From positions 359,065-423,064 of the forward strand of contig BJOX01000292.1 of assembly GCA_009731375.1 (NCBI GenBank): a stretch of 64,000 bases of DNA. The letters are read 5' to 3'. The notes below the pieces were generated by a model. The model did not search any database and was not told where the DNA came from. It saw nothing but the letters and a program-made list of their open reading frames with translations. The first letter of the stretch is position 1. Every line of letters begins with the position of its first letter. The position numbers and the translations under genes were made by a program. Below are positions 1-59,712 of this stretch, piece by piece. This DNA is from Paulinella micropora (taxonomy: Eukaryota > Cercozoa > Imbricatea > Euglyphida).

Positions 1-3000
1 AGTAGTTAGTAGTAGTTAGGAGTAGTTAGGAGTAGTTAGGAGTAGTTAGGAGTAGTTAGGAGTAGTTAGGAGTAGTTAGGAGTAGTTAGGAGTAGTTAGG
101 AGTAGTTAGTAGTAGTTAGGAGTAGGAGTAGTTAGGAGTAGTTAGGAGTAGTTAGTAGTAGTTAGTAGTAGTTAGTAGTAGTTAGTAGTAGTTAGTAGTA
201 GTTAGTAGTAGTTAGTAGTAGTTAGTAGTAGTTAGTAGTAGTTAGTAGTAGTTAGTAGTAGTTAGTAGTAGTTAGTAGTAGTTAGTAGTAGTTAGTAGTA
301 GTTAGTAGTAGTTAGTAGTAGTTAGTAGTAGTTAGTAGTAGTTAGTAGTAGTTAGTAGTAGTTAGTAGTAGTTAGTAGTAGTTAGTAGTAGTTAGTAGTA
401 GTTAGTAGTAGTTAGTAGTAGTTAGTAGTAGTTAGTAGTAGTTAGTAGTAGTTAGTAGTAGTTAGTAGTAGTTAGTAGTAGTTAGTAGTAGTTAGTAGTA
501 GTTAGTAGTAGTTAGTAGTAGTTAGTAGTAGTTAGTAGTAGTTAGTAGTAGTTAGTAGTAGTTAGTAGTAGTTAGTAGTAGTTAGTAGTAGTTAGTAGTA
601 GTTAGTAGTAGTTAGTAGTAGTTAGTAGTAGTTAGTAGTAGTTAGTAGTAGTTAGTAGTAGTTAGTAGTAGTTAGTAGTAGTTAGTAGTAGTTAGTAGTA
701 GTTAGTAGTAGTTAGTAGTAGTTAGTAGTAGTTAGTAGTAGTTAGTAGTAGTTAGTAGTAGTTAGTAGTAGTTAGTAGTAGTTAGTAGTAGTTAGTAGTA
801 GTTAGTAGTAGTTAGTAGTAGTTAGTAGTAGTTAGTAGTAGTTAGTAGTAGTTAGTAGTAGTTAGTAGTAGTTAGTAGTAGTTAGTAGTAGTTAGTAGTA
901 GTTAGTAGTAGTTAGTAGTAGTTAGTAGTAGTTAGTAGTAGTTAGTAGTAGTTAGTAGTAGTTAGTAGTAGTTAGTAGTAGTTAGTAGTAGTTAGTAGTA
1001 GTTAGTAGTAGTTAGTAGTAGTTAGTAGTAGTTAGTAGTAGTTAGTAGTAGTTAGTAGTAGTTAGTAGTAGTTAGTAGTAGTTAGTAGTAGTTAGTAGTA
1101 GTTAGTAGTAGTTAGTAGTAGTTAGTAGTAGTTAGTAGTAGTTAGTAGTAGTTAGTAGTAGTTAGTAGTAGTTAGTAGTAGTTAGTAGTAGTTAGTAGTA
1201 GTTAGTAGTAGTTAGTAGTAGTTAGTAGTAGTTAGTAGTAGTTAGTAGTAGTTAGTAGTAGTTAGTAGTAGTTAGTAGTAGTTAGTAGTAGTTAGTAGTA
1301 GTTAGTAGTAGTTAGTAGTAGTTAGTAGTAGTTAGTAGTAGTTAGTAGTAGTTAGTAGTAGTTAGTAGTAGTTAGTAGTAGTTAGTAGTAGTTAGTAGTA
1401 GTTAGTAGTAGTTAGTAGTAGTTAGTAGTAGTTAGTAGTAGTTAGTAGTAGTTAGTAGTAGTTAGTAGTAGTTAGTAGTAGTTAGTAGTAGTTAGTAGTA
1501 GTTAGTAGTAGTTAGTAGTAGTTAGTAGTAGTTAGTAGTAGTTAGTAGTAGTTAGTAGTAGTTAGGAGTAGTTAGGAGTAGTTAGTAGTAGTTAGGAGTA
1601 GTTAGGAGTAGTTAGGAGTAGTTAGTAGTAGTTAGTAGTAGTTAGTAGTAGTTAGTAGTAGTTAGTAGTAGTTAGTAGTAGTTAGTAGTAGTTAGTAGTA
1701 GTTAGTAGTAGTTAGTAGTAGTTAGTAGTAGTTAGTAGTAGTTAGTAGTAGTTAGTAGTAGTTAGTAGTAGTTAGTAGTAGTTAGTAGTAGTTAGTAGTA
1801 GTTAGTAGTAGTTAGTAGTAGTTAGTAGTAGTTAGTAGTAGTTAGTAGTAGTTAGTAGTAGTTAGTAGTAGTTAGTAGTAGTTAGTAGTAGTTAGTAGTA
1901 GTTAGTAGTAGTTAGTAGTAGTTAGTAGTAGTTAGTAGTAGTTAGTAGTAGTTAGTAGTAGTTAGTAGTAGTTAGTAGTAGTTAGTAGTAGTTAGTAGTA
2001 GTTAGTAGTAGTTAGTAGTAGTTAGTAGTAGTTAGTAGTAGTTAGTAGTAGTTAGTAGTAGTTAGTAGTAGTTAGTAGTAGTTAGTAGTAGTTAGTAGTA
2101 GTTAGTAGTAGTTAGTAGTAGTTAGTAGTAGTTAGTAGTAGTTAGTAGTAGTTAGTAGTAGTTAGTAGTAGTTAGTAGTAGTTAGTAGTAGTTAGTAGTA
2201 GTTAGTAGTAGTTAGTAGTAGTTAGTAGTAGTTAGTAGTAGTTAGTAGTAGTTAGTAGTAGTTAGTAGTAGTTAGTAGTAGTTAGTAGTAGTTAGTAGTA
2301 GTTAGTAGTAGTTAGTAGTAGTTAGTAGTAGTTAGTAGTAGTTAGTAGTAGTTAGTAGTAGTTAGTAGTAGTTAGTAGTAGTTAGTAGTAGTTAGTAGTA
2401 GTTAGTAGTAGTTAGTAGTAGTTAGTAGTAGTTAGTAGTAGTTAGTAGTAGTTAGTAGTAGTTAGTAGTAGTTAGTAGTAGTTAGTAGTAGTTAGTAGTA
2501 GTTAGTAGTAGTTAGTAGTAGTTAGTAGTAGTTAGTAGTAGTTAGTAGTAGTTAGTAGTAGTTAGTAGTAGTTAGTAGTAGTTAGTAGTAGTTAGTAGTA
2601 GTTAGTAGTAGTTAGTAGTAGTTAGTAGTAGTTAGTAGTAGTTAGTAGTAGTTAGTAGTAGTTAGTAGTAGTTAGTAGTAGTTAGTAGTAGTTAGTAGTA
2701 GTTAGTAGTAGTTAGTAGTAGTTAGTAGTAGTTAGTAGTAGTTAGTAGTAGTTAGTAGTAGTTAGTAGTAGTTAGTAGTAGTTAGTAGTAGTTAGTAGTA
2801 GTTAGTAGTAGTTAGTAGTAGTTAGTAGTAGTTAGTAGTAGTTAGTAGTAGTTAGTAGTAGTTAGTAGTAGTTAGTAGTAGTTAGTAGTAGTTAGTAGTA
2901 GTTAGTAGTAGTTAGTAGTAGTTAGTAGTAGTTAGTAGTAGTTAGTAGTAGTTAGTAGTAGTTAGTAGTAGTTAGTAGTAGTTAGTAGTAGTTAGTAGTA

Positions 3001-4577
3001 GTTAGTAGTAGTTAGTAGTAGTTAGTAGTAGTTAGTAGTAGTTAGTAGTAGTTAGTAGTAGTTAGTAGTAGTTAGTAGTAGTTAGTAGTAGTTAGTAGTA
3101 GTTAGTAGTAGTTAGTAGTAGTTAGTAGTAGTTAGTAGTAGTTAGTAGTAGTTAGTAGTAGTTAGTAGTAGTTAGTAGTAGTTAGTAGTAGTTAGTAGTA
3201 GTTAGTAGTAGTTAGTAGTAGTTAGTAGTAGTTAGTAGTAGTTAGTAGTAGTTAGTAGTAGTTAGTAGTAGTTAGTAGTAGTTAGTAGTAGTTAGTAGTA
3301 GTTAGTAGTAGTTAGTAGTAGTTAGTAGTAGTTAGTAGTAGTTAGTAGTAGTTAGTAGTAGTTAGTAGTAGTTAGTAGTAGTTAGTAGTAGTTAGTAGTA
3401 GTTAGTAGTAGTTAGTAGTAGTTAGTAGTAGTTAGTAGTAGTTAGTAGTAGTTAGTAGTAGTTAGTAGTAGTTAGTAGTAGTTAGTAGTAGTTAGTAGTA
3501 GTTAGTAGTAGTTAGTAGTAGTTAGTAGTAGTTAGTAGTAGTTAGTAGTAGTTAGTAGTAGTTAGTAGTAGTTAGTAGTAGTTAGTAGTAGTTAGTAGTA
3601 GTTAGTAGTAGTTAGTAGTAGTTAGTAGTAGTTAGTAGTAGTTAGTAGTAGTTAGTAGTAGTTAGTAGTAGTTAGTAGTAGTTAGTAGTAGTTAGTAGTA
3701 GTTAGTAGTAGTTAGTAGTAGTTAGTAGTAGTTAGTAGTAGTTAGTAGTAGTTAGTAGTAGTTAGTAGTAGTTAGTAGTAGTTAGTAGTAGTTAGTAGTA
3801 GTTAGTAGTAGTTAGTAGTAGTTAGTAGTAGTTAGTAGTAGTTAGTAGTAGTTAGTAGTAGTTAGTAGTAGTTAGTAGTAGTTAGTAGTAGTTAGTAGTA
3901 GTTAGTAGTAGTTAGTAGTAGTTAGTAGTAGTTAGTAGTAGTTAGTAGTAGTTAGTAGTAGTTAGTAGTAGTTAGTAGTAGTTAGTAGTAGTTAGTAGTA
4001 GTTAGTAGTAGTTAGTAGTAGTTAGTAGTAGTTAGTAGTAGTTAGTAGTAGTTAGTAGTAGTTAGTAGTAGTTAGTAGTAGTTAGTAGTAGTTAGTAGTA
4101 GTTAGTAGTAGTTAGTAGTAGTTAGTAGTAGTTAGTAGTAGTTAGTAGTAGTTAGTAGTAGTTAGTAGTAGTTAGTAGTAGTTAGTAGTAGTTAGTAGTA
4201 GTTAGTAGTAGTTAGTAGTAGTTAGTAGTAGTTAGTAGTAGTTAGTAGTAGTTAGTAGTAGTTAGTAGTAGTTAGTAGTAGTTAGTAGTAGTTAGTAGTA
4301 GTTAGTAGTAGTTAGTAGTAGTTAGTAGTAGTTAGTAGTAGTTAGTAGTAGTTAGTAGTAGTTAGTAGTAGTTAGTAGTAGTTAGTAGTAGTTAGTAGTA
4401 GTTAGTAGTAGTTAGTAGTAGTTAGTAGTAGTTAGTAGTAGTTAGTAGTAGTTAGTAGTAGTTAGTAGTAGTTAGTAGTAGTTAGTAGTAGTTAGTAGTA
4501 GTTAGTAGTAGTTAGTAGTAGTTAGTAGTAGTTAGTAGTAGTTAGTAGTAGTTAGTAGTAGTTAGTAGTAGTTAGTA
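1..4577. repeat. Decamer satellite (GTTAGTAGTA)n
   Basis: Roughly 450 near-perfect copies of a 10-base unit. A GTTAGGAGTA variant occurs in runs near 11-150 and 1561-1620. All frames on the + strand hit TAG often, so nothing is coding. Confidence 0.97.
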
Positions 4578-4683
4578 GTTAGTAGTTAGGAGTTAGGAGT
4601 TAGGAGTTAGGAGTTAGGAGTTAGTTAGGAGTTAGGAGTTAGGAGTTAGTTAGGAGTTAGTTAGGAGTTAGTTAGGAGTTAGT

Positions 4684-4715
<32 letters not shown>

Positions 4716-5315
4716 CGTCAAGAGTCAGCAGTCAGGAGTCAGCAGTCAGCAGTCAGCAGTCAGCAGTCAGCAGTCAGCAGTCAGCAGTCAGGAGTCAGTC
4801 AGCAGTCAGCAGTCAGCAGTCAGCAGTCAGCAGTCAGCAGTCAGCAGTCAGCTGTCAGCAGTCAGCAGTCAGCAGTCAGCAGTCAGCTGTCAGCTGTCAG
4901 CAGTCAGCAGTCAGCAGTCAGCAGTCAGCAGTCAGCAGTCCGCAGTGCAGTGTGCAGTCCGCAGTCCGCAGTCCGCAGTCCGCAGTCCGCAGTCAGTCAG
5001 TCAGTCAGTCAGTCAGTCAGTCAGTCAGTCAGTCAGTCAGTCAGTCAGTCAGTCAGTCGGTCGGTCGGTCGGTCGGTCGGTCGGTCGGTCGGTCGGTCGG
5101 TCGGTCGGTCGGTCGGTCTGTCGGTCTGGCAGGTCAGTCTGTCTGGCAGTCTGGCAGTCTGGCAGTCTGGCAGTCTGCTCACTGCTCACGGCAGTCTGCT
5201 CACTGCTCACTGCAGTCTGCTCACTGCTCAGTGCAGTCTGCTCACTGCTCAGTGCTCAGTGCAGTCTGCTCAGTGCTCAGTGCTCAGTGCTCACTGCTCA
5301 TTGCTCAGTGCTCAC

Positions 5316-5393
<78 letters not shown>

Positions 5394-5499
5394 CAGTCAG
5401 TCAGTCAGTCAGTCAGTCAGTCAGTCAGTCAGTCAGTCAGCAGTCAGCAGTCAGCAGTCAGCAGTCAGCAGTCAGCAGTCAGCAGTCAGTAGTCAGTAG

Positions 5500-5500
<1 letters not shown>
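4578..5500. repeat. Succession of related short-unit arrays
   Basis: Blocks of AGTTAGG, AGTCAGC and CAGTCCG heptamers, (CAGT)n at 4995-5055, (CGGT)n at 5056-5115, CTGGCAGT units to about 5175, GCTCAGT heptamers to about 5390, then (CAGT)n and AGTCAGC again. Each block differs from the next by one or two bases. Open frames here encode only QSVSQSV-type repeats and are not genes. Confidence 0.93.
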
Positions 5501-7215
<1,715 letters not shown>

Positions 7216-7369
7216 TGTCTGTGTTGAGGTGGGTCTATGGTTGCTGCCTTTAATATTAATACTAAATACTATCAATATCAAAATTAATATCAATATCCGC
7301 ATAAATATTATTGTCGATGTGTTGGTATGTCTTAAGGTTGTTTAACAGGCAGGTTTGCGCATACATACA

Positions 7370-7403
<34 letters not shown>

Positions 7404-7858
7404 CATACATACATACATACATACATACATACATACATACACACATACATACATACATACATGCATACATACATACATACATACATACATACGTACGTAC
7501 ATACGTACGTACATAAGTACGTACATACATACATACATACGTACATAAGTACGTACATACATACATACATACACACATACGTACGTACGTACATACGTAC
7601 ATACATACATACATACATACATACAATACATACAATACATACATACAATACTTACTTACATACTTGCATACATACATACATACATGCATACATACATACA
7701 TACATACATACATACATACATACATACATACATACATACATACAAGCAGTTGCGGCGCGGTTGCTGGGGATATAGATAGTAACATTAAAATTATTTTTGA
7801 TATCAATGTGTGTATGTGTGTGTGGTAAGGGGGGGGGGGGGACCAGGCGTGGTTGCTG

Positions 7859-7923
<65 letters not shown>

Positions 7924-8005
7924 CATCCATCCATCCATCCATCCATCCCACCCATCCATCCATCCATCCATCCACCCATCCATCCATCCATCCATCCATC
8001 CATCC

Positions 8006-8108
<103 letters not shown>

Positions 8109-8128
8109 CATCTATCTATCTATCTATA

Positions 8129-8164
8129 ATGTCTTCGGATATGCAGAGCTGATAGACCAAACAT
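8129..8164 (+). mobile_element. Family A 3'-end fragment
   Basis: Thirty-six bases identical or nearly identical to the 3' end of the group I-bearing element at 20692-20726 (TCTTCGGATATGCAGAGC...), embedded between two (ATCT)n arrays. The shared 3' boundary and 5' truncation support retroelement behaviour of family A. Confidence 0.7.
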
Positions 8165-8166
8165 AC

Positions 8167-8551
<385 letters not shown>

Positions 8552-8834
8552 CGTGGTTGCGGCATAGTTGCTGGGAATATTGATATATATCAACATCAAT
8601 ATTATTGTTTGATATATATTATGTGTGTATACATACATACATACATACATACATACATACATACATGACATACATGACATACATACATGACATACATACA
8701 TACATACATACATACATACATACATACATACACATACATACATACATACATACATACATACATACATACATACATACATACATACGTACATACATACATA
8801 CGTACATACATACATTTACATGTATGTGTGTTAG

Positions 8835-48581
<39,747 letters not shown>

Positions 48582-48668
<87 letters not shown>

Positions 48669-48870
48669 TAGATAGAGCGCCCTTAGGCACGNNNNNNNNN
48701 NCCCCCCCCCCCCCCCCCCCTTGGAACCTCACCCACCCACCCCTTCCACAACACATACACACACAAATGCATACGTGCATACATACATACATACATACAT
48801 ACATACATACATACATGACAACATACATACATACACTAACTCTCTAACATTAGTCCTCATGGGTATGTAG
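48582..48870. repeat. 3' flank of transporter gene: (GATA)n, (GA)n, poly-C, (ACAT)n
   Basis: Microsatellite begins in the stop codon itself (GAGAGATAGATAGATAG). A 10-N gap at 48692-48701 precedes 18-20 C. No polyadenylation signal of canonical form is evident. Confidence 0.9.
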
Positions 48871-48959
48871 ATTGTTTGGACATAGATACAGCGGAGAAAG
48901 GAAAGGGAGAGAGAAGAGGAAAAAAGGAAAAGGAAAGCGCAAAAAGTACCAGGAAAGAA

Positions 48960-49100
48960 AGACCAGAGGAAAATATGTATCGTTTTATCGTTATAGAATT
49001 CATATCGTTATGGAATTCATATCGTTATAGAATTCATATCGTTATAGAATTCATATCATACAGAATATGTATGGTTATAGAATTCATATCGTTCTTCGTC
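48960..49100. repeat. Short minisatellite TATCGTTATAGAATTCA
   Basis: Five to six units of about 18 bases with EcoRI-type GAATTC cores, in intergenic DNA. Confidence 0.85.
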
Positions 49101-50112
49101 ATGTATTCATGGTGCTATGATGCTGAGAGCATCGCATATAAATATACATACAGAGGGAAAACCCCGCAAGAAACGGAGTCCCTTTGACCAGGTCAAAACT
49201 GACACGATGCGTTTGTCCGCAACCTGCACAAATGCCAAAACATACCCAAAAACATAACCCATAAGTGGTTAGATATGGTAGTTCGCACAATCAGACTTTG
49301 CTGCACAGCACTCGTTTTCGTGTTTCTGTCACGTTTGGCTTGCTCTTGTGTCCCTGTTGCACTTGTAATGCGTGGGGATAAGGAAATGACAGGACAAGCG
49401 TATGTTGTTGTTTGAAAACGAATTTGGTTGTCTGTGTCACTGAGTCTGTAATGGTATGATGGGTAGGGAATGTGACGTGGTTTGTGTGTCTGTGAGGGTA
49501 CGTGACGACTGGTTTTCAACTGTTTGTTCCCCTCTGTTACCCTTATGTAACTTCATGCCCACACCGTTGGCACTTTTCGCAGTGTTGTGTGAGACTCTGA
49601 AAAGGAGATAAGGGGTGGGTATGTAGAGGTGTCAAGCCAACAGGAGTGATCATCAGTGCGTGAGTGTCGGTTTGCAACACGTTCTGTCCAACGTTTGTGT
49701 GTGGAAAAAATCGTGAGCAAAACTTATGTCCAAAACACACACCTCCCTCCGAGCCGGGCCTATCGTCCACTATCCTTCTTGTGCGATGCATCCTCTCCTT
49801 CAAGTAGTTGTACGTGTCAAAGAATAAAGTTACTAGTAGTGGACTGGTCGGCCGAATTGCCAGGTAAAAGAAAAACATATATGGAACTCCGGGTGAATCA
49901 AGTTTTGCAGGTTCTGGTCTAAAAGAATATATTTATTGATGCCTCTTCTTTAATACAACCGATTCTATCCACTCCCGGGCGCTATTAATAGTCTGAGTAA
50001 CCCACATGATCCTCTGTTCTTACTAGCCTGAGTATACTAGTATTAATACAATAAATAAGGGTCCGACAAAGATGGTGGAAAACATACATACATACATACA
50101 TACATACATACA

Positions 50113-50143
<31 letters not shown>

Positions 50144-51050
50144 CTATCGAGACACTTGTTCTTACCCTTACGAGCTCAAGGAAAAGAATTTAATAATAGA
50201 ACACAACTGGTTCAAGGCTAAGTTCCACTTCTATAAAAGAAAGGGAAGCCAGATTTGAACCCCAACAACAGCCAGAGCTAACTATAATATAGTGATCATA
50301 GTTTTTATTCAGTTTATAACCAAATGCTTAACCAGAAAATCGCGAAAGATTAACGGACCGTTCGTACGACCCTCGCTCCCTTTCTTGCTGAGAAAGACAA
50401 TCGTATGTCATCAGTCGAGATTGAATAGTATTCAAGGCCACCGGGCCCGGCGGCTCGTGCCGGTCTAACAAGGTAACGGTCACTAATATCTGGAAATTAT
50501 CGTTACCCGGTTAAGAGGGTCACAGTTAATATTGGTCACGTATATAACTTCCTCTTATTGTGTCTGGGATGACACCGTCCAGGGGTATGATATGATCAGT
50601 TAAAGTCACGTATTATTAATAATTGAATACCACATATTTACCTATCTGCGCCTACTACTACAAATTGAAAACCTGATCCACAAATGTCACGGTGGATTGT
50701 GAGAGTCACCTATCCACAAATGTGAACTTGATCATGGCTTGCCCGAGTAAGGGTGAATAATTCGGGATTCGCGTTTTAATAATTGCCTCGCGCCGCCCGC
50801 TACTATCTTATCCCGGGCCGGCCCGCCGCGTATTGCCAAGAGGCGGATTCCGCTGATGCTAGGTAAGCGACTAGATTGCGGACGGTCAGAAATGCTGCTT
50901 TACGTGATCTCAGGCCGAGTTGACATCTTGCTGTTGCTTGATATAATATGAACGAGGTGACAGTCTTGTGCCGCGAATTACAAAAAACGCGAATTATTAA
51001 AACCAAAACCTCATCTCAGCTATAGCTGAGTTACGTATTACAGTATGTTG
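49101..51050. other. Intergenic, no gene recognised
   Basis: About 1.95 kb of mostly unique DNA between the convergent transporter and MSP genes. Only short random frames occur on both strands. One (ACAT)n array lies at 50082-50140. ATTCGCGTTTTAATAATT at 50766 and ACGCGAATTATTAAAACC at 50985 are near-inverted and could bound a degenerate 235-bp element. Confidence 0.6.
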
Positions 51051-51099
51051 TCGTTGTTGTTGTTGCTGTTGTTGCCGTCCGACAGTAGTAGCAGGAGTG

Positions 51100-51134
<35 letters not shown>

Positions 51135-51188
51135 GTCGAAGGGAGGAGAGGAAGAAGAAGAAGAAGAAAGAAGAAGAAGAAGAAGAAG

Positions 51189-51266
<78 letters not shown>

Positions 51267-51279
51267 AAGTAGTAGAAGT

Positions 51280-51312
<33 letters not shown>

Positions 51313-51412
51313 AGAAGAAGAAGAAGAAGAAGAAGAAGAAGAAGAAGAAGAAGAGCTGTTGTTGTTGTGGTTGTTGTTGTTGTCGTCGTCGTCGTTGTTC
51401 TTGTTGTCACGA
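51051..51412. repeat. (GTT)n, (AGT)n and (AAG)n trinucleotide arrays
   Basis: Trimer blocks: GTTGTT at 51048-51072, AGT at 51085-51125 and 51216-51275, AAG at 51150-51215 and 51286-51352, GTTGTT/GTCGTC to 51410. Confidence 0.95.
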
Positions 51413-52274
51413 TGCTGACCACGACTGCGCCGACCATCTCTGGAGGAGGACCACGCTTAGTGGTTGTGGGAGAACTTGCGAAAAAATCACCCGCACAGGG
51501 GATGTTTGGATGATGTCTTACCACAAGACCTGTAGTTGCAGAATTTGGGCCTGTTCTGGAGGGCGAAGGAGAACTATGTGTACAGGTGTGGAAGCGGGAG
51601 AGGGAGTGTACTTCCTCACGCAACAGGAAAGCTAAGAGTTGGCTGCTGAAACAATTTGTGGGGCAGCAAGAAACGTTCCCATCCAAGGGATGCAGTGCCG
51701 ACATACTGGCTCGTTTGAGAGCGATAAATTTTTTGGCAGAACTGAAGGATACACTCTCAGGGGGAGCCAAAGTCAGCCAATAGCGAAAAATAGCGAACAG
51801 AAGCAAAGCAAAGTGGGTTCGTTCACCAGGTCACCATCTTGCCATGTGAACTTTTCCTGCCTCAGCCTATTTTCTGCTATATATCGGTGGCACTAGTTTT
51901 CAGCCTGGTCCGATTCTTAAATGAAGATTCAGTGTCAGACGCTGAAAAAAAATTAGTATTAGTACAAATTTTGCTATGTATTAATATCAATACAGTATCA
52001 TATTGTAGTACATGAAAGATTACAATCGCATTGTAGGGATAAATAAGGTCTGGGGGACGCATAGCGAAAGTAACGAGCAACCATGCGCGAATGTAGGGTC
52101 CACTGTCTCCGTTTGCTTGTTTTCCCCACCTGTCCACTCTATCCCCGCGACTGCGAAACTTTCGCGATAGTTACCAGCCAGTGGTTTCCCGGAAACTTGC
52201 ATAATTTTGACTCCCGCTACACCTTTGGCTGCTTACTAGTGGGCGGGGAAAGGAGAAATGTGGTTAGGGGCAGA
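51413..52274. other. Unique sequence downstream of the MSP gene, no gene recognised
   Basis: Probably includes the 3' UTR of the minus-strand MSP gene. The longer minus frame over 50997-51806 mixes unique sequence with trinucleotide array and shows no domain. Confidence 0.5.
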
Positions 52275-56893
<4,619 letters not shown>

Positions 56894-56970
56894 GCCATGC
56901 CGTCAACGGGCGCCGGGTGCCACCAGCTGGCCTCACTGCGGACACCACAGCAGCCACCACTGCGACTACG

Positions 56971-57017
<47 letters not shown>

Positions 57018-57062
57018 ACCGGGTGCCACCAGCTGGCCTCACTGCGGAACCACAGCCGCCAC
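56894..57062. repeat. Duplicated 5' flank of the MSP gene around (TAC)n
   Basis: CGGGTGCCACCAGCTGGCCT followed by CACTGCGGA..CACAGC.GCCAC occurs twice, on either side of a (CTA)n array (56965-57016). It likely lies in the 5' UTR or promoter of the minus-strand gene. Confidence 0.8.
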
Positions 57063-57478
57063 GATAACTATTGAACGTCTTTATTAGGCACTTGGTCCTT
57101 AAACTCTTCTTTTCATACTGATGTTATGAGGGGTTTTCTGAAGGACTTCAATGTAGCCATTAAAGAGCTTTTATAAGCTCTAGAGGTTGTCATAAACTCA
57201 TATCTAGGTCGCATGGTTAGTTGTGGAGGTTTCTTTTTTGGAATCGTGGGTGCTTGGATTCGACCTTGATAGTGGGGGCTTCTTGGATCCTGAGACTTGT
57301 GTTTAGTTTAGGGGTTTTTGGACTTTTAGTATGTATAGATTATTTTATTTAGCTTGAAGTAAGTCATCCCAGTAGTCCTGCTTCTGGTTTGTCTTTAGGA
57401 GTATAGTTTCCGTAAAGGGAACTGCTTTCCTATTAAACTACTACTACTACTACGACTAGGACCACGACAATGACTATT

Positions 57479-57545
<67 letters not shown>

Positions 57546-57685
57546 ACTACTACTACTACTACTACTACTTCTACTACTAATACTACTAATACTACTACTA
57601 ATACTACTAATACTACTAATATTTCTACTACTTCTACTACTTCTACTACTTCTACTACTACTTCTTCTACTTCTTCTACTTCTTC

Positions 57686-57717
<32 letters not shown>

Positions 57718-57739
57718 CTTCTTCTTCTTCTTCTTCTTC

Positions 57740-57771
<32 letters not shown>

Positions 57772-57870
57772 CTACTACTACTACTACTACTACTACTGCT
57801 ACTGCTACTGCTACTACCTACTTCCTACTATATACCTACTACCTACTACTATTGCTACTTACTGCTTACT

Positions 57871-57922
<52 letters not shown>

Positions 57923-58080
57923 ACTACAACTAGGCCTAGGCCTTCGATGTAATGAAATTACTTGTACAAGTACTAGTGACCTCTAGTCATCCATACAAAT
58001 CGTGAGCTCAAGAGCTATTGATTTAAGTAGATGGTGACCCTACTCATAACTATTAAAACAGTACAATAAAAAGATAGTGT

Positions 58081-58142
<62 letters not shown>

Positions 58143-58149
58143 TAGATCT

Positions 58150-58209
<60 letters not shown>

Positions 58210-58330
58210 CACTACTACTACTTCCTACTTCCTACTTACTACTTACTACTTATTACTACTACTACTACTACTGCTACTACTACTACTACTGCTACTACTA
58301 CTACTTACTAAATACTAACTACTCACTACT

Positions 58331-58383
<53 letters not shown>
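57063..58383. other. Intergenic between divergent genes: unique block then trinucleotide arrays
   Basis: 57063-57440 is unique DNA with no recognised gene. 57441-57930 and 58081-58383 are (CTA)n/(CTT)n arrays with (TGC)n at 57900-57925. The region may contain promoters for both the MSP gene and the La gene; no TATA or other element is clear. Confidence 0.75.
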
Positions 58384-58384
<1 letters not shown>

Positions 58385-58963
58385 ATGAATGAATAATATC
58401 ACCAAACAAACATGGAGTAGAAAAGTAACCAGATGTAGTGTATCTTTCAAACTCACAAACAATCCAAAGACGCTCTTTTTTTCTCTGTGACAAACAGACT
58501 TGTGAAGCCTGAAAAACGATTCTTCATAATCGAAAGTTGTTCATATTCACGCAAACCATGTGCTTGGACAGACCTATCGAATGGTACCACATCGAAACTT
58601 GCTGGTCGGTTTGGATGAACTCAAGTACTTCGACTATCCTCACACATTTGTCCACCTCGAAAATTTGATAGAGAATACAAAAACCTGCTTTGGCTATTTT
58701 CTATCAAATTTTCGAGGTGGACAAATGTGTGAGGATAGTCGAAGTACTTGAGTTCATCCAAACTGACCGCAAGTTTCGATGTGGTACCATTCGATAGGTC
58801 TGTCAAATGATGGAGAAGGCACATGGTTTACGGGAATATGAACCAACTTTGGACTTCATCTACAAAAGAACCTGCTTGAGTCTTTGGATTGTTTGCGTGT
58901 TTGAAAGATACACTATATCTGGTTAGTTTTCTACTCCATGTTTGTTTGGTGACACATTCATGT
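58384..58963. repeat. Long palindrome (foldback element), about 580 bp
   Basis: The left arm begins ATGAATGAATAATATCACC and the right arm ends as its reverse complement (GGTGACACATTCAT). Inside, AACTCAAGTACTTCGACTAT, CACATTTGTCCACCTCGAAA and GGTACCACATCGAAACTTGC recur inverted with few changes. The centre lies near 58675. Similar 60-residue frames appear on both strands purely because of the palindrome. It is bordered by (ACT)n on the left and poly-T on the right. Confidence 0.85.
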
Positions 58964-58965
58964 AT

Positions 58966-59012
<47 letters not shown>

Positions 59013-59712
59013 TTGTGAGGAGGTCGTCTTTCTTCGTGCTCTACCCTATGCTACTACTACTACTACTTCCTACTTCCTACTTGCTATCATAACCGCGTTA
59101 AGTTTATGTTTTAACCCGAATTACAGCTTCAATATAAGAGTGGAGAGCAGAACGTATTACACAACTACTACTACTACTACTACTAGGCTAGGCTAGGAAG
59201 GGTAACTGTTTTGTCTTATTCAGCCAACGGGACTACTACTACTACCACGACTACTACTACTACTACTGCACTCTCTCCAATTCTGGATATTGTGCCCTGA
59301 AGCTCTCTTCCCTCTGTTGAAAACAATACTAATGCTGACATGGGCAAGGAAAAAGGGCATGCACAAACCGTGCATCGAAAGAAATCGGTATCTAGCCCCA
59401 ACATGAGGCACACATTGAACAAAAAGTAATGAACTCTTCCTTTTTCGTTTTCATTTGTTCGAAGACGAGGATAAAAACCGTCAGTATCGCCATTCAAACG
59501 ATGTACATCACGATGTGGAAATGTCGATGAGGTGTGAACGCGATGTAAAAATCGACATTGAAACAGTTATGAACAACAGATACATGTTACTGGGAACCAA
59601 TTAAAAATCAGGCCTGATGTGTCCAGTTGCCTTGTTTGCCGGCGTTTTCCCAGACATTTCTGCACCAAGAAAGAGGCCCGCGTTCTCAAGGTGCAGTTCT
59701 CAACCACAAACA
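58964..59712. other. La gene upstream region
   Basis: Poly-T at 58968-59009, short (CTA)n arrays at 59049-59063, 59165-59184 and 59231-59268, then about 440 bases of unique DNA leading to the ATG. It should contain the promoter and 5' UTR of the La gene. No coding sequence recognised. Confidence 0.6.

Noticed and set aside
1-4577. Telomeric repeat
   Set aside because: The decamer GTTAGTAGTA does not match known telomere units and the array continues into internal genic DNA without a terminus.
58560-58824. Two similar 63-67 codon frames on opposite strands
   Set aside because: Both are produced by the palindrome; no domain recognised.
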